DNA of 64,000 nt from contig NZ_JAASRM010000001.1 of the NCBI RefSeq assembly GCF_011761565.1, positions 4,200,109-4,264,108 of the forward strand, given 5' to 3'. Shown piece after piece: positions 37,231 to 46,991 of this stretch (the first letter of the stretch is position 1; each line of letters starts with the position of its first letter). The notes beneath the pieces were generated by a model. The model made no database searches. It saw only the letters and a list, made by a program, of their open reading frames with translations, and was not told the DNA's origin. This DNA is from Rhizomicrobium palustre (GTDB taxonomy: Bacteria > Pseudomonadota > Alphaproteobacteria > Micropepsales > Micropepsaceae). The translations under genes and the position numbers were made by a program.

Positions 37231-38532
37231 TCAGCCGTTTTCGGTCAGGACATGGCCGGCGAGATAGAGCGAGCCGCAAATGAGAATACGTGCAGCTTCC
37301 TCTTCATCCATCCGCGACATGGCTGCAACCTGCAGCATGGCGTCTTCGACATCCTCGGCAGGCGAGGCTTCCAGACCGGCGGCGCGCACGCGGTCATAAA
37401 GCGCCCCGGCGCCAAGGCTGCCCGGCTCGCCCGGAATGGCGATGGTCACGACATGGCGCACCAGGCCGCGGAAATTGGCGAAATAGCCCGTGGCATCCTT
37501 ATTCGCGAGCATGCCGGAAATGAGATAGAGCGGCTTGTCGGCCCGATCCTCAAGATCAGCCAACGCACGCGCTACCGCCGCCCCGCCATGGGGATTATGC
37601 CCGCCATCGAGCCAGACTTCGGCGCCCTGCGGCGCAAATTCAACCAGTGGCCCATGGGTGAGACGCTGCATGCGCGCAGGCCATTCCACCGTCCGCAGCC
37701 CCTTCTCCACCGCCGCATCGCTGACCCAATCGGATTGGCGCAGCGCGGCAATCGCGGTCGCCGCATTCTCGATCTGATGACGGCCAAAGAGCTTGGGCAT
37801 GGGAAGATCGAGCAGCCCACCCATGTCCTGATAGACCATCCGGCCATGTTCCTGATGGGCGAAGAAATCCTGTCCGAAAGCCACCACAGGTGCGCCTAAG
37901 GAATCCGCACGGCGCACAATGACATCACGCGGCAGGTCTTCCTGTGCCCCGATGATCACCGGCACGCCTTTCTTGATGATACCCGCCTTCTCCGCTGCGA
38001 TACCGGCGATATCGTTGCCGAGGAATTCAGCGTGATCGAGGCCAATTGGTGTGATCACCGCGGCGCGCGGCTTCTCGATCACATTGGTGGCGTCATATTT
38101 GCCACCGAGACCGACCTCCAGGATCACCGCGTCGGCCTTATGGCGCGAAAAGGCGAGCATGGCCGCCGCCGTGGTGATCTCGAAAAAGGTGATGGGTTGC
38201 CCGCCATTCACCTCTTCGCACTCCTCCAGCAAAGCGGCGAGTTCGGATTCGGTGATGAGTTCGCCCGCCAGACGGATTCGCTCGTGAAAGCGCACCAGAT
38301 GCGGCGAGGAATAGACATGCACTTTCAGACCTTGGGCTTCCAGCATCGCGCGCATGAAGGCGCAAGTGGAGCCCTTGCCGTTGGTGCCCGCGACATGGAT
38401 CACGGGCGGCAGCTTTTTCTCCGGATGGCCGAGGGCCGCCAGAAGCCGCTGCACGCGATCCAGCACAAGATCGATCTTCTTGGGATGCAGCGCGAGCAGC
38501 CGCTCGAGAACGATGTCGCTGCCCGCTATCAC
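37231..38532 (-). CDS. folC: Bifunctional folylpolyglutamate/dihydrofolate synthase
   Basis: A 433-aa Mur-ligase-like enzyme that adds glutamate to dihydropteroate or folates. The P-loop is [15 protein letters not shown], followed by the omega-loop [15 protein letters not shown] and [15 protein letters not shown]; the C-terminal domain has [11 protein letters not shown]. It starts with GTG 38532, overlapping the accD stop by four bases (GTGA), so it is translationally coupled. Last gene of the minus-strand run trpF-trpB-trpA-accD-folC. Confidence 0.93.
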   Translation of the reverse strand: MIAGSDIVLERLLALHPKKIDLVLDRVQRLLAALGHPEKKLPPVIHVAGTNGKGSTCAFMRAMLEAQGLKVHVYSSPHLVRFHERIRLAGELITESELAALLEECEEVNGGQPITFFEITTAAAMLAFSRHKADAVILEVGLGGKYDATNVIEKPRAAVITPIGLDHAEFLGNDIAGIAAEKAGIIKKGVPVIIGAQEDLPRDVIVRRADSLGAPVVAFGQDFFAHQEHGRMVYQDMGGLLDLPMPKLFGRHQIENAATAIAALRQSDWVSDAAVEKGLRTVEWPARMQRLTHGPLVEFAPQGAEVWLDGGHNPHGGAAVARALADLEDRADKPLYLISGMLANKDATGYFANFRGLVRHVVTIAIPGEPGSLGAGALYDRVRAAGLEASPAEDVEDAMLQVAAMSRMDEEEAARILICGSLYLAGHVLTENG

Positions 38533-39455
38533 GCCCCGGAAACCCGCGCTGCGCTGCCCGCGATCACCCGAGGGGCCAGCGGCAGGACGTTATGCGGCTT
38601 GTTCTTCTTCATCAGGAGATGGAGCACGCGCGAGAGCGTGGCGCGCATTTCCTGGCGATGCACCACCATATCCACCTGGCCATGGGCCATGAGATATTCG
38701 GCGCGCTGATAGCCTTCCGGCAATTGCTCGCGCACAGCATTGGCAGTGACGCGCTGGCCAGCAAAGCCGATGAGCGCACCAGGTTCCGCGATATGGATAT
38801 CGCCCAGCATGGCATAGGAGGCCGAAACGCCGCCCGTGGTGGGATCGGTGAGGACCACGATATACGGCAGGTTGGCATCGCGCAGCATGTCCACCGCGAT
38901 GGTCACGCGTGGCATCTGCATCAGCGAGAGCACGCCTTCCTGCATGCGTGCGCCGCCCGAAGCCACATAAAGGATATAGGGACGCCCCTCATCCACCGCT
39001 GCCTGCATCGAAAGGACCAGGGACTCGCCCACGCCCATGCCGAGCGAACCGCCCATAAAATCGAAATTCTGCACCGCCACCATCACCGGCAGGCTGTCCA
39101 GAAGACCGCGCGCGGCGGAGAGAGCATCAATGCGGCCGGTCTTAGAGCGGGCATCGCGCAGACGGTCGGCATAACGCTTCTCATCGCGGAAACGGAGCGG
39201 ATCGGCAGCCACTTCCGGCGGGATCAGCTCTTCAAAGGTGCCGTTATCGAAGGTCTGAGCGAAACGCTCCGCCGCGCCGATGCGCATATGGTGGCCGCAT
39301 TGCGGGCAGACAAACAGCGCCGCCGCCAGATCGCGATGGAAAATCATCTCGCCGCAAGCGGGACATTTCTTCCAAAGGTTATCGGGCGTGGAGGATTTGT
39401 CGCCACCGATCAGGCTTTTGATACGGGGACGAACGAAATTGGTGAGCCAGTTCAT
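38529..39455 (-). CDS. accD: Acetyl-CoA carboxylase carboxyltransferase subunit beta
   Basis: A 308-aa subunit that, with AccA, moves the carboxyl from biotin to acetyl-CoA to make malonyl-CoA. The N-terminal zinc ribbon is [15 protein letters not shown] and [12 protein letters not shown] (four Cys). The carboxyltransferase core shows [16 protein letters not shown] and [15 protein letters not shown], including the oxyanion-type glycine pairs. ATG 39455 has AGGA 8 bp upstream. Between trpA and folC, a well-known conserved location. Confidence 0.96.
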   Translation of the reverse strand: MNWLTNFVRPRIKSLIGGDKSSTPDNLWKKCPACGEMIFHRDLAAALFVCPQCGHHMRIGAAERFAQTFDNGTFEELIPPEVAADPLRFRDEKRYADRLRDARSKTGRIDALSAARGLLDSLPVMVAVQNFDFMGGSLGMGVGESLVLSMQAAVDEGRPYILYVASGGARMQEGVLSLMQMPRVTIAVDMLRDANLPYIVVLTDPTTGGVSASYAMLGDIHIAEPGALIGFAGQRVTANAVREQLPEGYQRAEYLMAHGQVDMVVHRQEMRATLSRVLHLLMKKNKPHNVLPLAPRVIAGSAARVSGA

Positions 39456-39475
39456 GGAGCCAATCCTATCACGTT

Positions 39476-40269
39476 TTAAGAGCGGGCGGTATGCACGGCA
39501 TGGGCGAGTTCGGCGCAGTAGGACACCACATCCTCCAGCCCTGCTCCGCCTGCGATGCGGTCCACAATCGCCGAGCCGACCACCGCGGCATCCGCGAAAG
39601 TGGCAACAGCGCGCGCATTTTCCGGGGTTTTAATGCCAAAGCCGACCGCGCAAGGAAGATCGGTAGACGCTTTCAGGCGGGCGATGGCGGTTTTCACAGC
39701 GTCTTCAGCGAAACTCTTGGTGCCGGTGACGCCGGTGATCGAGACATAATAGAGAAAGCCGCCTGCGCCATTCAGAATGGTCTTGAGACGGGCGTCGTTA
39801 CTGGTCGGCGTCGCGAGACGCACAATATCGACGCCATGCGAATTGGCAGGGAGACGCAGCACATCATCTTCTTCCGGCGGTAGATCGACGGTGATGAGGC
39901 CATCGACGCCTGCTTCCGCCGCATCTTTGGCAAAACGCGCGGTGCCGTATTTGTGGATGGGGTTGTAATAGCCCATCAGCACCAGCGGCGTTTTCTTGTT
40001 CGTCTTGCGGAAACCACGCACCAGCTCCAGCACCTTGGCGAGGCTCATGCCGGATTGCAGTGCGCGCAAGGAGGCGGCCTGAATGGCCGGGCCATCGGCC
40101 ATGGGATCAGAGAACGGCACGCCGAGTTCGATCACATCGGCGCCCGCTTCCGGCAAACGCTCGAGCAGAGCAGCCGTCATGGCGCCATCACGGTCACCCG
40201 CGGTGATGAAAGGAATGAAGGCGGCGCGGTTTTCCGCACGCAGCTCCGCGAAACGGGCTTGAAGACGGC

Positions 40270-40273
<4 letters not shown>
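39476..40273 (-). CDS. trpA: Tryptophan synthase alpha chain
   Basis: A 265-aa TIM-barrel enzyme that cleaves indole-3-glycerol phosphate and passes indole to TrpB. Signature segments: [33 protein letters not shown] (catalytic Glu and Asp region) and [12 protein letters not shown]. Its ATG overlaps the trpB stop as ATGA. The phosphate-binding GFGIKTPE and VGSAIVD loops are intact. Confidence 0.96.
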
Positions 40274-41477
<1,204 letters not shown>

Positions 41478-41481
<4 letters not shown>

Positions 41482-42143
41482 GAGCGCGCCTCCTCAAGAT
41501 CAAGTTTAGGGTTGCGAGCAGCGGAAAGAAATTCTGCGATCAGATGAGTGTCTTTCACCCCTGGCGCAGTCTCCACCCCCGATGAGACATCAACGCCGGG
41601 GGCGCCGGAAAGGATCACGGCCCGGCCGACATTTGCAGGCGACAAACCGCCCGCCAGAAGCCAAGGGCGCGGGAAAGCGCGGCCCTTCAGAAGCTGCCAA
41701 TCGAAAGCGACGCCATGCCCGCCGGGACGAAGCCCTTCAGGCGCTTTGGCATCGAAGAGGAAGAGATCAGCGATATCGGTGAAGGCGGCGACCGGCGCGA
41801 AATCGGCGGCGCTCGCAATCGGGAAGGCCTTGATCAGCTGCACGCCGAAACGGGATTTGAGGGCAGCGGCGCGTTCGGGTGTTTCGCGACCATGGAGCTG
41901 AAGGAAATCCGGGCGAACAGCGGCGAGCGCGCCCGCGATCATTTCGTCATCGGCATCGGCGATAAGCGTGACGAGCTGCACCCGCCCACGCAAATGGTCG
42001 GCGAGGGAACGGGCCGCTTCGAAGGAGAGATGGCGCGGGGATTTGGGATGGAAGACCAGCCCAACCATATCGGCACCCGCGCGCACCGCCGCATCGGCAG
42101 AGTCGCTGGCGTTAACGCCGCATATTTTCACCAGAAGCGCCAT
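41478..42143 (-). CDS. trpF: Phosphoribosylanthranilate isomerase
   Basis: A 221-aa TIM-barrel isomerase of tryptophan biosynthesis. Catalytic Cys is in [12 protein letters not shown] near the N-terminus; [21 protein letters not shown] and FLFDAKAP (catalytic Asp) and the C-terminal [16 protein letters not shown] phosphate-binding loop are all family-typical. First gene of the trpF-trpB-trpA-accD-folC unit, in which neighbouring genes mostly overlap by four bases. Confidence 0.95.
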
Positions 42144-42272
42144 AAGGCGCCGCTTATCGCCGTCAGGGCAGCGGAAATCAAGCGAGGGGGCGGTTTGTTG
42201 TTAAATAATTGAGCTAAAAAGCCTTTCACCAAAGGAGCTGGGTCATCACCCTGCCCCCCAGGCCCGAGAAAG

Positions 42273-42289
42273 TGAGGTTCTGAACCTCA
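42273..42289 (-). terminator. Short hairpin after pyrF
   Basis: A perfect 7-bp stem TGAGGTT/AACCTCA with loop CTG begins 11 bp beyond the pyrF stop codon. On the minus strand it is followed only by CTTTCTC, so it is at best a weak terminator. Confidence 0.4.
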
Positions 42290-42299
42290 ATTTTCAGGC

Positions 42300-42998
42300 T
42301 TAAAGCCCCAACTCCTCCATGATCGCCTGGGCTGCGGCGGCGGGGTCCGCAGCGCCCGTGATCGGGCGACCGATAACCAGGATGTCAGCGCCGGCAGCGC
42401 GGGCTTCAGCGGGCGTCATCACCCGCTTCTGGTCGCCAATCGCGGCACCTGCCGGACGGATGCCCGGCACGATGGTGAGGAAATCCGGCCCCGCCACCTC
42501 GCGCACCATGGCAAGTTCATGGGCGCTGCACACCACACCATCAAGGCCGCTCTTTTTGACGAGGGCGGCGAGACGCGCCACCTGCGCCTTGGCCGGGCCT
42601 TTCTGGCCGGTGGCGTCTAGCGCTGCTTCGTCCATCGAGGTCAGCACCGTAACGGCGATCAGTTTGGGGCGCGGATTGAAGGGGGCGATAGCCTCTACCG
42701 CGGCGCGCATCATCGCCTCACCACCCGAAGCGTGGACGTTGAAGATCGACACGCCGAGACCGGCGATCGCTTTGGCCGCGCCCGCGACCGTGTTCGGAAT
42801 GTCGTGGAATTTCACGTCGGCGAAAACCGGCAGGCCGAGACCCGACATCGCCTTCACCCCATCAGGGCCGAGCGCCGAGATGAATTCGAGCCCCACCTTC
42901 AAACCACCGACATAGGGCTTCACGCTTTCCGCGAGCTCCAAAGCGCGGGGCAGATCGGGCGTATCGAGCGCGACGAAAACAGGATTTGGAAAGCGCAT
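42300..42998 (-). CDS. pyrF: Orotidine 5'-phosphate decarboxylase
   Basis: A 232-aa TIM-barrel enzyme making UMP from OMP. The signature VFADVKFHDIPNTV carries the catalytic Asp-Lys-Asp set, and VALDTPDLPRALEL and IVPGIRPAGAAIGDQKR are conserved substrate loops. An ATG at 42998 is preceded by AGAGGTG; the adjacent TTG at 43001 is less likely. Same strand as trpF but 156 bp upstream of it, so possibly a separate transcript. Confidence 0.95.
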   Translation of the reverse strand: MRFPNPVFVALDTPDLPRALELAESVKPYVGGLKVGLEFISALGPDGVKAMSGLGLPVFADVKFHDIPNTVAGAAKAIAGLGVSIFNVHASGGEAMMRAAVEAIAPFNPRPKLIAVTVLTSMDEAALDATGQKGPAKAQVARLAALVKKSGLDGVVCSAHELAMVREVAGPDFLTIVPGIRPAGAAIGDQKRVMTPAEARAAGADILVIGRPITGAADPAAAAQAIMEELGL

Positions 42999-43001
42999 CA
43001 A

Positions 43002-43686
43002 ACACCTCTGGCGAGTCGCTGAGAAATCGGATGAGCTTTACGGGTTTTGGTCGCGAAAATCGAGCCTTACGAGTCGCATTTCGGGGCAAGCAGCAACATT
43101 AACAACCCACAGAAATAATTGCTGCGAAGGGGCCAAATGGCCTTGCCGATGCTGCGTGGATGGCTTGATGCGCGCAGCCTCTTCGTGATGCAGCGGCAAA
43201 ATGTGAAAGCTGTCTGCGCGACGAGAGTCGCAAAGAAAAGCAATCAGATTGGTCCCCACCCTCTCGACAATTTTGTGCATGAATTTTGCCGTGAAGGCAA
43301 GAGCGCTGATCTGTGCGCGGATGAATTTCGAATCGCTGAAGCGCTGTTGAGGAATCGGATGAAGTCGGTTCTTGCGAACCGCGAGAAGTTGAAAAACGAG
43401 GGGCAAGCCGCAACATTGGGGAGCGCGTAGTTTTGTCTGTGTGCGACTCTTTACGGACGCGCATTGCAGGTCAGGTACACCCATGCACAAGCTGGGAAAG
43501 CCCACAAAAGGCACTCTTTCCACCAGGAAATTTCAGCTTAAAGCGCCCGCAAATTCTTGCTTTCTTAAGCCTTACCTGGATGAGAAAACGCCCGAAACTC
43601 CTCAGATTTCACATGAGGAGAAAAGGAATCGGGCGTTACGCTTGTGGATAACAAAATCACAAGACATCTGCGCGACAAAGCACAGG
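43002..43686. other. Long gene-poor region between pyrF and an S41 peptidase gene
   Basis: 685 bp, lower in GC than its surroundings. No convincing gene; a 103-codon plus-strand frame (43119-43430) has a fairly natural composition (ends KLKNEGQAATLGSA) but no clear ribosome site. The right end has a nested inverted repeat and a DnaA-box-like 9-mer (see 43587-43651). Confidence 0.4.
43587..43651. other. Nested stem-loop followed by a DnaA-box-like sequence
   Basis: Outer arms AACGCCCGA (43587-43595) and TCGGGCGTT (43629-43637) enclose inner arms CTCCTCA (43598-43604) and TGAGGAG (43614-43620). Directly after, TTGTGGATAA (43642-43651) is an exact complement of the TTATCCACA DnaA box. The structure could be a terminator-like element for the minus-strand peptidase gene ending at 43687, or a small structured RNA. 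A single box of this kind is expected by chance in a window this large. Confidence 0.4.
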
Positions 43687-45201
43687 TTAATCGTGTGTAT
43701 AACAAATTATCCGGGCACGGAAAATGTGCCCGGCCCCGGCACAAATCCGTTTCGCCACCGCGCGCACCGGATCACGCCCCGCCGCGACATCCTCTCGCGT
43801 GGGGGCGATGAAGACATCCGGCGCGAGCCCCGCATCCGGTTCGTCGCTGTCGGGGAAATAGCCAATCAGTGGCAGGTCCACTTCGAAGCCTGTCTCGGGC
43901 AATTTGAGGAAGAAAAAACAGCCGCCGTTGATGCCGCGCCGGTTACCGCCCGTGGGCGCCCCAACCAGCGTCGCGCGCGCCGACCGCTTCACCAGCTCAG
44001 CAAACTGGAAAGTGGCGGAAGAACAAATCGGCCCGATCAGCACCGCAACGTTTCCGGCGAAGCGAGGGCCAACAGGCAGCACTTCCCCACCCTCGCGCGC
44101 GCCAAGATCGAAATAGCTGGGGCGATCGGCTACGGGCGGCGCGCCAACCCCAAGCCTGTTGAAGGACAGGTCCCAGGTATCGAGCAGAGGGCGCAATGAA
44201 GGTGGAGTTTCGCGAAAGCGCACCAGACGGCGCCCGGGCGGGGGCGAAATGGGGCGATCCGTGAGGCGGGCGAGCAAGACATTGCCGCAATCAATCCCGC
44301 CCTCGTTTTCGCGAAGGTCGATCACCAGCCCTAGGGCTTTCGCAGCGATGAGCTGGTCGGCTACGCCATTGAGAAAGCCGCGCCAGTCCCATTTGGCGTC
44401 GTAAAGCGACCAATCAGGCATGGTGAGAAGGCCGGTGCAGTCCTCCAACGCAAAGCGCCAGCCATATTGCGGGTCTTGAGCCGCAGCTGTGCCGCGTTTG
44501 CCCTCTTCCGCTAGGACGAGGGAAGCGGATTTGCGCCGATTATCTGGTGTGCGGACGACCAGCTCCACCTTGCCGGGCGTTTTGGTGGGATGAAGCAAGG
44601 GACGGAGGACATCGAAGGCGGCAAAGCGGTCGCCACGATGGAGTTCGAGCTGGGCAAGGCGCTTGGCATCGTTATGGCCATCCGCGCGGGTGAGCGGCAG
44701 CATCTCCGAGAGGAGCTGCGCGACCGCGATGCCATCGATTTCCAGGATTTCGCTCCCGCGCGGCAGACCGCTTTCCAAGGGATCGGTGATGACCATCCGC
44801 CCTTGCAGGAAAATGGCGCAGAATGGTAGCCGATCGGCGCGCCCTAAAAGCTCCCGCTGCATAGTGCGGCGCTGATTGGCAGGGTTGGGGAAGGTATGGC
44901 CGCAGCGGATCGCCGCCGTCAGCCGCGCCAGCATGAGATAGACCTCCGCTGGGCTGCGCTCGCGGTTTGCCCAGGCGATTTCGCGATCAATCAGGCGGTC
45001 GAATTCCCCTGGGGCCAAATAGCGGGTCAACCCAGGATGCAAGGCGCCATAGGCTTCGCGGATGATCTGGAGGTCCCCTGCGATGGCTCTGGGGGAGACG
45101 TGATCCGGCAAGCCCTGGACGGGCTCAGCGGCAGCAGGAAGGGCGCTGAGGGTTGAGAGCGCGGCAGCCCCAGTCAGGACACGGCGGCGGTTGAGAGGCA
45201 T
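43687..45201 (-). CDS. S41 family (tail-specific-protease-like) peptidase, Tat-exported
   Basis: A 504-aa exported protein. The N-terminus NRRRVLTGAAALSTLSALPAAA looks like a twin-arginine signal. The S41 core shows RCGHTFPN, LVIDLRENEGGIDCGN and the nucleophile region GPICSSATFQFAELVKR, followed by GAPTGGNRRGINGG. It resembles the S41 peptidases found as secreted or periplasmic hydrolases; the substrate is unknown. ATG 45201 has GGAG 7 bp upstream. It lies 40 bp downstream of a membrane AraC regulator on the same strand and is probably its target or partner. Confidence 0.8.
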   Translation of the reverse strand: MPLNRRRVLTGAAALSTLSALPAAAEPVQGLPDHVSPRAIAGDLQIIREAYGALHPGLTRYLAPGEFDRLIDREIAWANRERSPAEVYLMLARLTAAIRCGHTFPNPANQRRTMQRELLGRADRLPFCAIFLQGRMVITDPLESGLPRGSEILEIDGIAVAQLLSEMLPLTRADGHNDAKRLAQLELHRGDRFAAFDVLRPLLHPTKTPGKVELVVRTPDNRRKSASLVLAEEGKRGTAAAQDPQYGWRFALEDCTGLLTMPDWSLYDAKWDWRGFLNGVADQLIAAKALGLVIDLRENEGGIDCGNVLLARLTDRPISPPPGRRLVRFRETPPSLRPLLDTWDLSFNRLGVGAPPVADRPSYFDLGAREGGEVLPVGPRFAGNVAVLIGPICSSATFQFAELVKRSARATLVGAPTGGNRRGINGGCFFFLKLPETGFEVDLPLIGYFPDSDEPDAGLAPDVFIAPTREDVAAGRDPVRAVAKRICAGAGHIFRARIICYTHD

Positions 45202-45241
45202 GGCATCACTCCGGCGGAAACAGGATGAGCCAATCCGGTTT

Positions 45242-46351
45242 TCAGGGCTGCGGGCGCCTCAATTCCCCAGGCAAAGGCGCTGATGTGCCGTTTGCGACGC
45301 GATACTCCGATGGGGTCACGCCAAAGCGGGCCTTGAAGGCGCGGTTGAAGCTGGCCTTGGAGCCGAACCCCGCCTCCAGCGCGAGGACGAGAAGATCGCG
45401 GTCATCGCCGCCGCGGATACGCGCCGCCACCGCCTCGGCCCGAAGCCGCGCCAGTATGGCGGTGAAGCCTCCCTCCGCCGCGTTGAGGCCGCGTGAGAGG
45501 CTGGTGGTATTGGTGGCGAGGCGGCGCGCTAAGCCTTCCAGATCAAGCCCCTCCTCCCGCCACCAGTCTTCAGCCTGAAGCCGCGCGATCCAGACACGGC
45601 CCTCAGCGGCCCAATTGCGCTCTTGGGCTTCCTCGATCACCGGTCGGGGCCGATGAGCGCCGCGCCAGCCGTCCAGCCCAATCCAAAGCCCCAGCACCCC
45701 CAGCGCGATATAATAGGCAAAGAGGTCGAAATAGGTGACGGGGGCGACAAGCTCATCCCAAAGGTCATATCCCGCCCTGGCGGCGACCAGCAGGCCCAAC
45801 GCCACCACGGGCGCGCGGAGCAGCCGGGCGGGTGACGGATCGCGCCGCCGCCCCTTCAGCCAGCCCTCATAGCGGCGCAGCCTGCGGGCGCTGGCGAGCG
45901 CGTAGCCCGCCATCGAAACCAACACCCCGAAGGAGGTCAGCGGGTTTAGATAGGGCTCCTGCACGGCGCCATCGAACCAGGTCTTTGTGGCGACCGGCCA
46001 GGGAAAGACCGCAGCGAGCTGGAAGAATTGCAGCGCGGGCACGATCCAATGGCGCCGCGCGATGGGACGATCCTCAGCAAGCGCGGTGACATAGCCATAG
46101 AGGCAAGGCCCCAGCGCCAAGGGAATGGCGAAAGGCGCGAAGCTGAGCCAAGGCCAGACGTCATAGGCCCCGGCGTAGCCGATCACGAAAGGCGTTAGCA
46201 TCCCGGCAGTGACACACAACGCCGCCGCCAGAAGGCGGTTGGCGCGCTTATTCTCTGAACTGCGAAGAAGCAAAATGGCGAGCGCGAGAAGCTCAAACGC
46301 CAGCACGAGCAGCAACATGCTCCAAGACCCGATGCGAAAGGTTTCCTTCAT
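45242..46351 (-). CDS. AraC family regulator with N-terminal multi-pass membrane domain
   Basis: A 369-aa protein. Residues 1-235 form about seven hydrophobic helices (LLLVLAFELLALAILLL at the start, YYIALGVLGLWIGLD at the end). A C-terminal AraC DNA-binding domain follows, with RRLATNTTSLSRGLN (first HTH) and LALEAGFGSKASFNRAFKARFGVTPSEYR (second HTH and signature, residues about 320-350). Such membrane AraC proteins sense a signal at the membrane and act on a neighbouring gene. Here the adjacent gene is the S41 peptidase. Confidence 0.82.
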   Translation of the reverse strand: MKETFRIGSWSMLLLVLAFELLALAILLLRSSENKRANRLLAAALCVTAGMLTPFVIGYAGAYDVWPWLSFAPFAIPLALGPCLYGYVTALAEDRPIARRHWIVPALQFFQLAAVFPWPVATKTWFDGAVQEPYLNPLTSFGVLVSMAGYALASARRLRRYEGWLKGRRRDPSPARLLRAPVVALGLLVAARAGYDLWDELVAPVTYFDLFAYYIALGVLGLWIGLDGWRGAHRPRPVIEEAQERNWAAEGRVWIARLQAEDWWREEGLDLEGLARRLATNTTSLSRGLNAAEGGFTAILARLRAEAVAARIRGGDDRDLLVLALEAGFGSKASFNRAFKARFGVTPSEYRVANGTSAPLPGELRRPQP

Positions 46352-46384
46352 CCGAAACCTCGCGACCGGTGCTGCCGCCTAAAC

Positions 46385-46681
46385 TTAGCCGTTGACCGTG
46401 CCGCTCAGATTGAGGCGCTCGCGCAGCTCTTTGCCGGTACGGAAGAACGGCGCCCGCTTCTCATCCACTTCCACCGGCTCGCCCGTACGCGGATTGCGGC
46501 CCATGCGAGCGGGACGGACCTTGACGGAGAACGCCCCGAAACCGCGCAGCTCAACGCGATGGCCGTCCGCCAGCGCCTTGGTTATCTGGTCCAGAACGGT
46601 CGAGACGATCCGTTCCACATCGCGATGGTAGAGGTGCGGATAGCGCGCCGTCAGACGTGCAACCAGTTCGGATTTGATCAT
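46385..46681 (-). CDS. ihfB: Integration host factor subunit beta
   Basis: A 98-aa HU/IHF-family DNA-bending protein. It has the IHF-beta features: N-terminal [10 protein letters not shown], the signature [31 protein letters not shown] arm (GFGAFSVK..., [12 protein letters not shown]) and a C-terminal [12 protein letters not shown]. It pairs with IhfA (not in window). In many Alphaproteobacteria ihfB follows rpsA directly; here a 10-kb block separates them. Confidence 0.93.
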   Translation of the reverse strand: MIKSELVARLTARYPHLYHRDVERIVSTVLDQITKALADGHRVELRGFGAFSVKVRPARMGRNPRTGEPVEVDEKRAPFFRTGKELRERLNLSGTVNG

Positions 46682-46991
46682 CCCCTTGCCCCTGACAGGA
46701 AAGGCCAGACGTGCTTCGCCTGGAACCGTTCCAGCACGGGTTAACCTACTGACAGCAAAGCCCGCCCGTCAACTGGAAGCCCCTGAAATCGCAGAGATTT
46801 TGGAGGGTGTGACGAATTTCCCCCCAGATTCGCATGAAATTTGGCCACCCTGAATGCGGGAATCGGCCTCCGTCGGGGCAATTTCGCACCGCTTTACCCC
46901 CTCAGCCTGCAACAATCTCCACACTGGTGATGTCCCGATTCGCGAGGAGGCACGCCCGCAGCAAGCGCTCTGCTGCGGGCGTCCTTTGTTT
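46682..46991. other. Region between ihfB and the GH2 gene
   Basis: 310 bp with no gene. It holds the presumed ihfB promoter and, next to the GH2 stop codon, a strong hairpin: CGCCCGCAGCA (46953-46963) and TGCTGCGGGCG (46971-46981) with a 7-nt loop. On the minus strand no T-run follows, while on the plus strand it is followed by TCCTTTGTTTT. Confidence 0.55.

Noticed and set aside
43002..43702. Chromosomal replication origin
   Set aside because: Only one exact and one near DnaA box, no AT-rich unwinding region, and no dnaA, hemE or parAB neighbours.
43441..44199. 252-codon plus-strand frame overlapping the S41 peptidase end
   Set aside because: It overlaps the clear minus-strand peptidase gene and has no family features.
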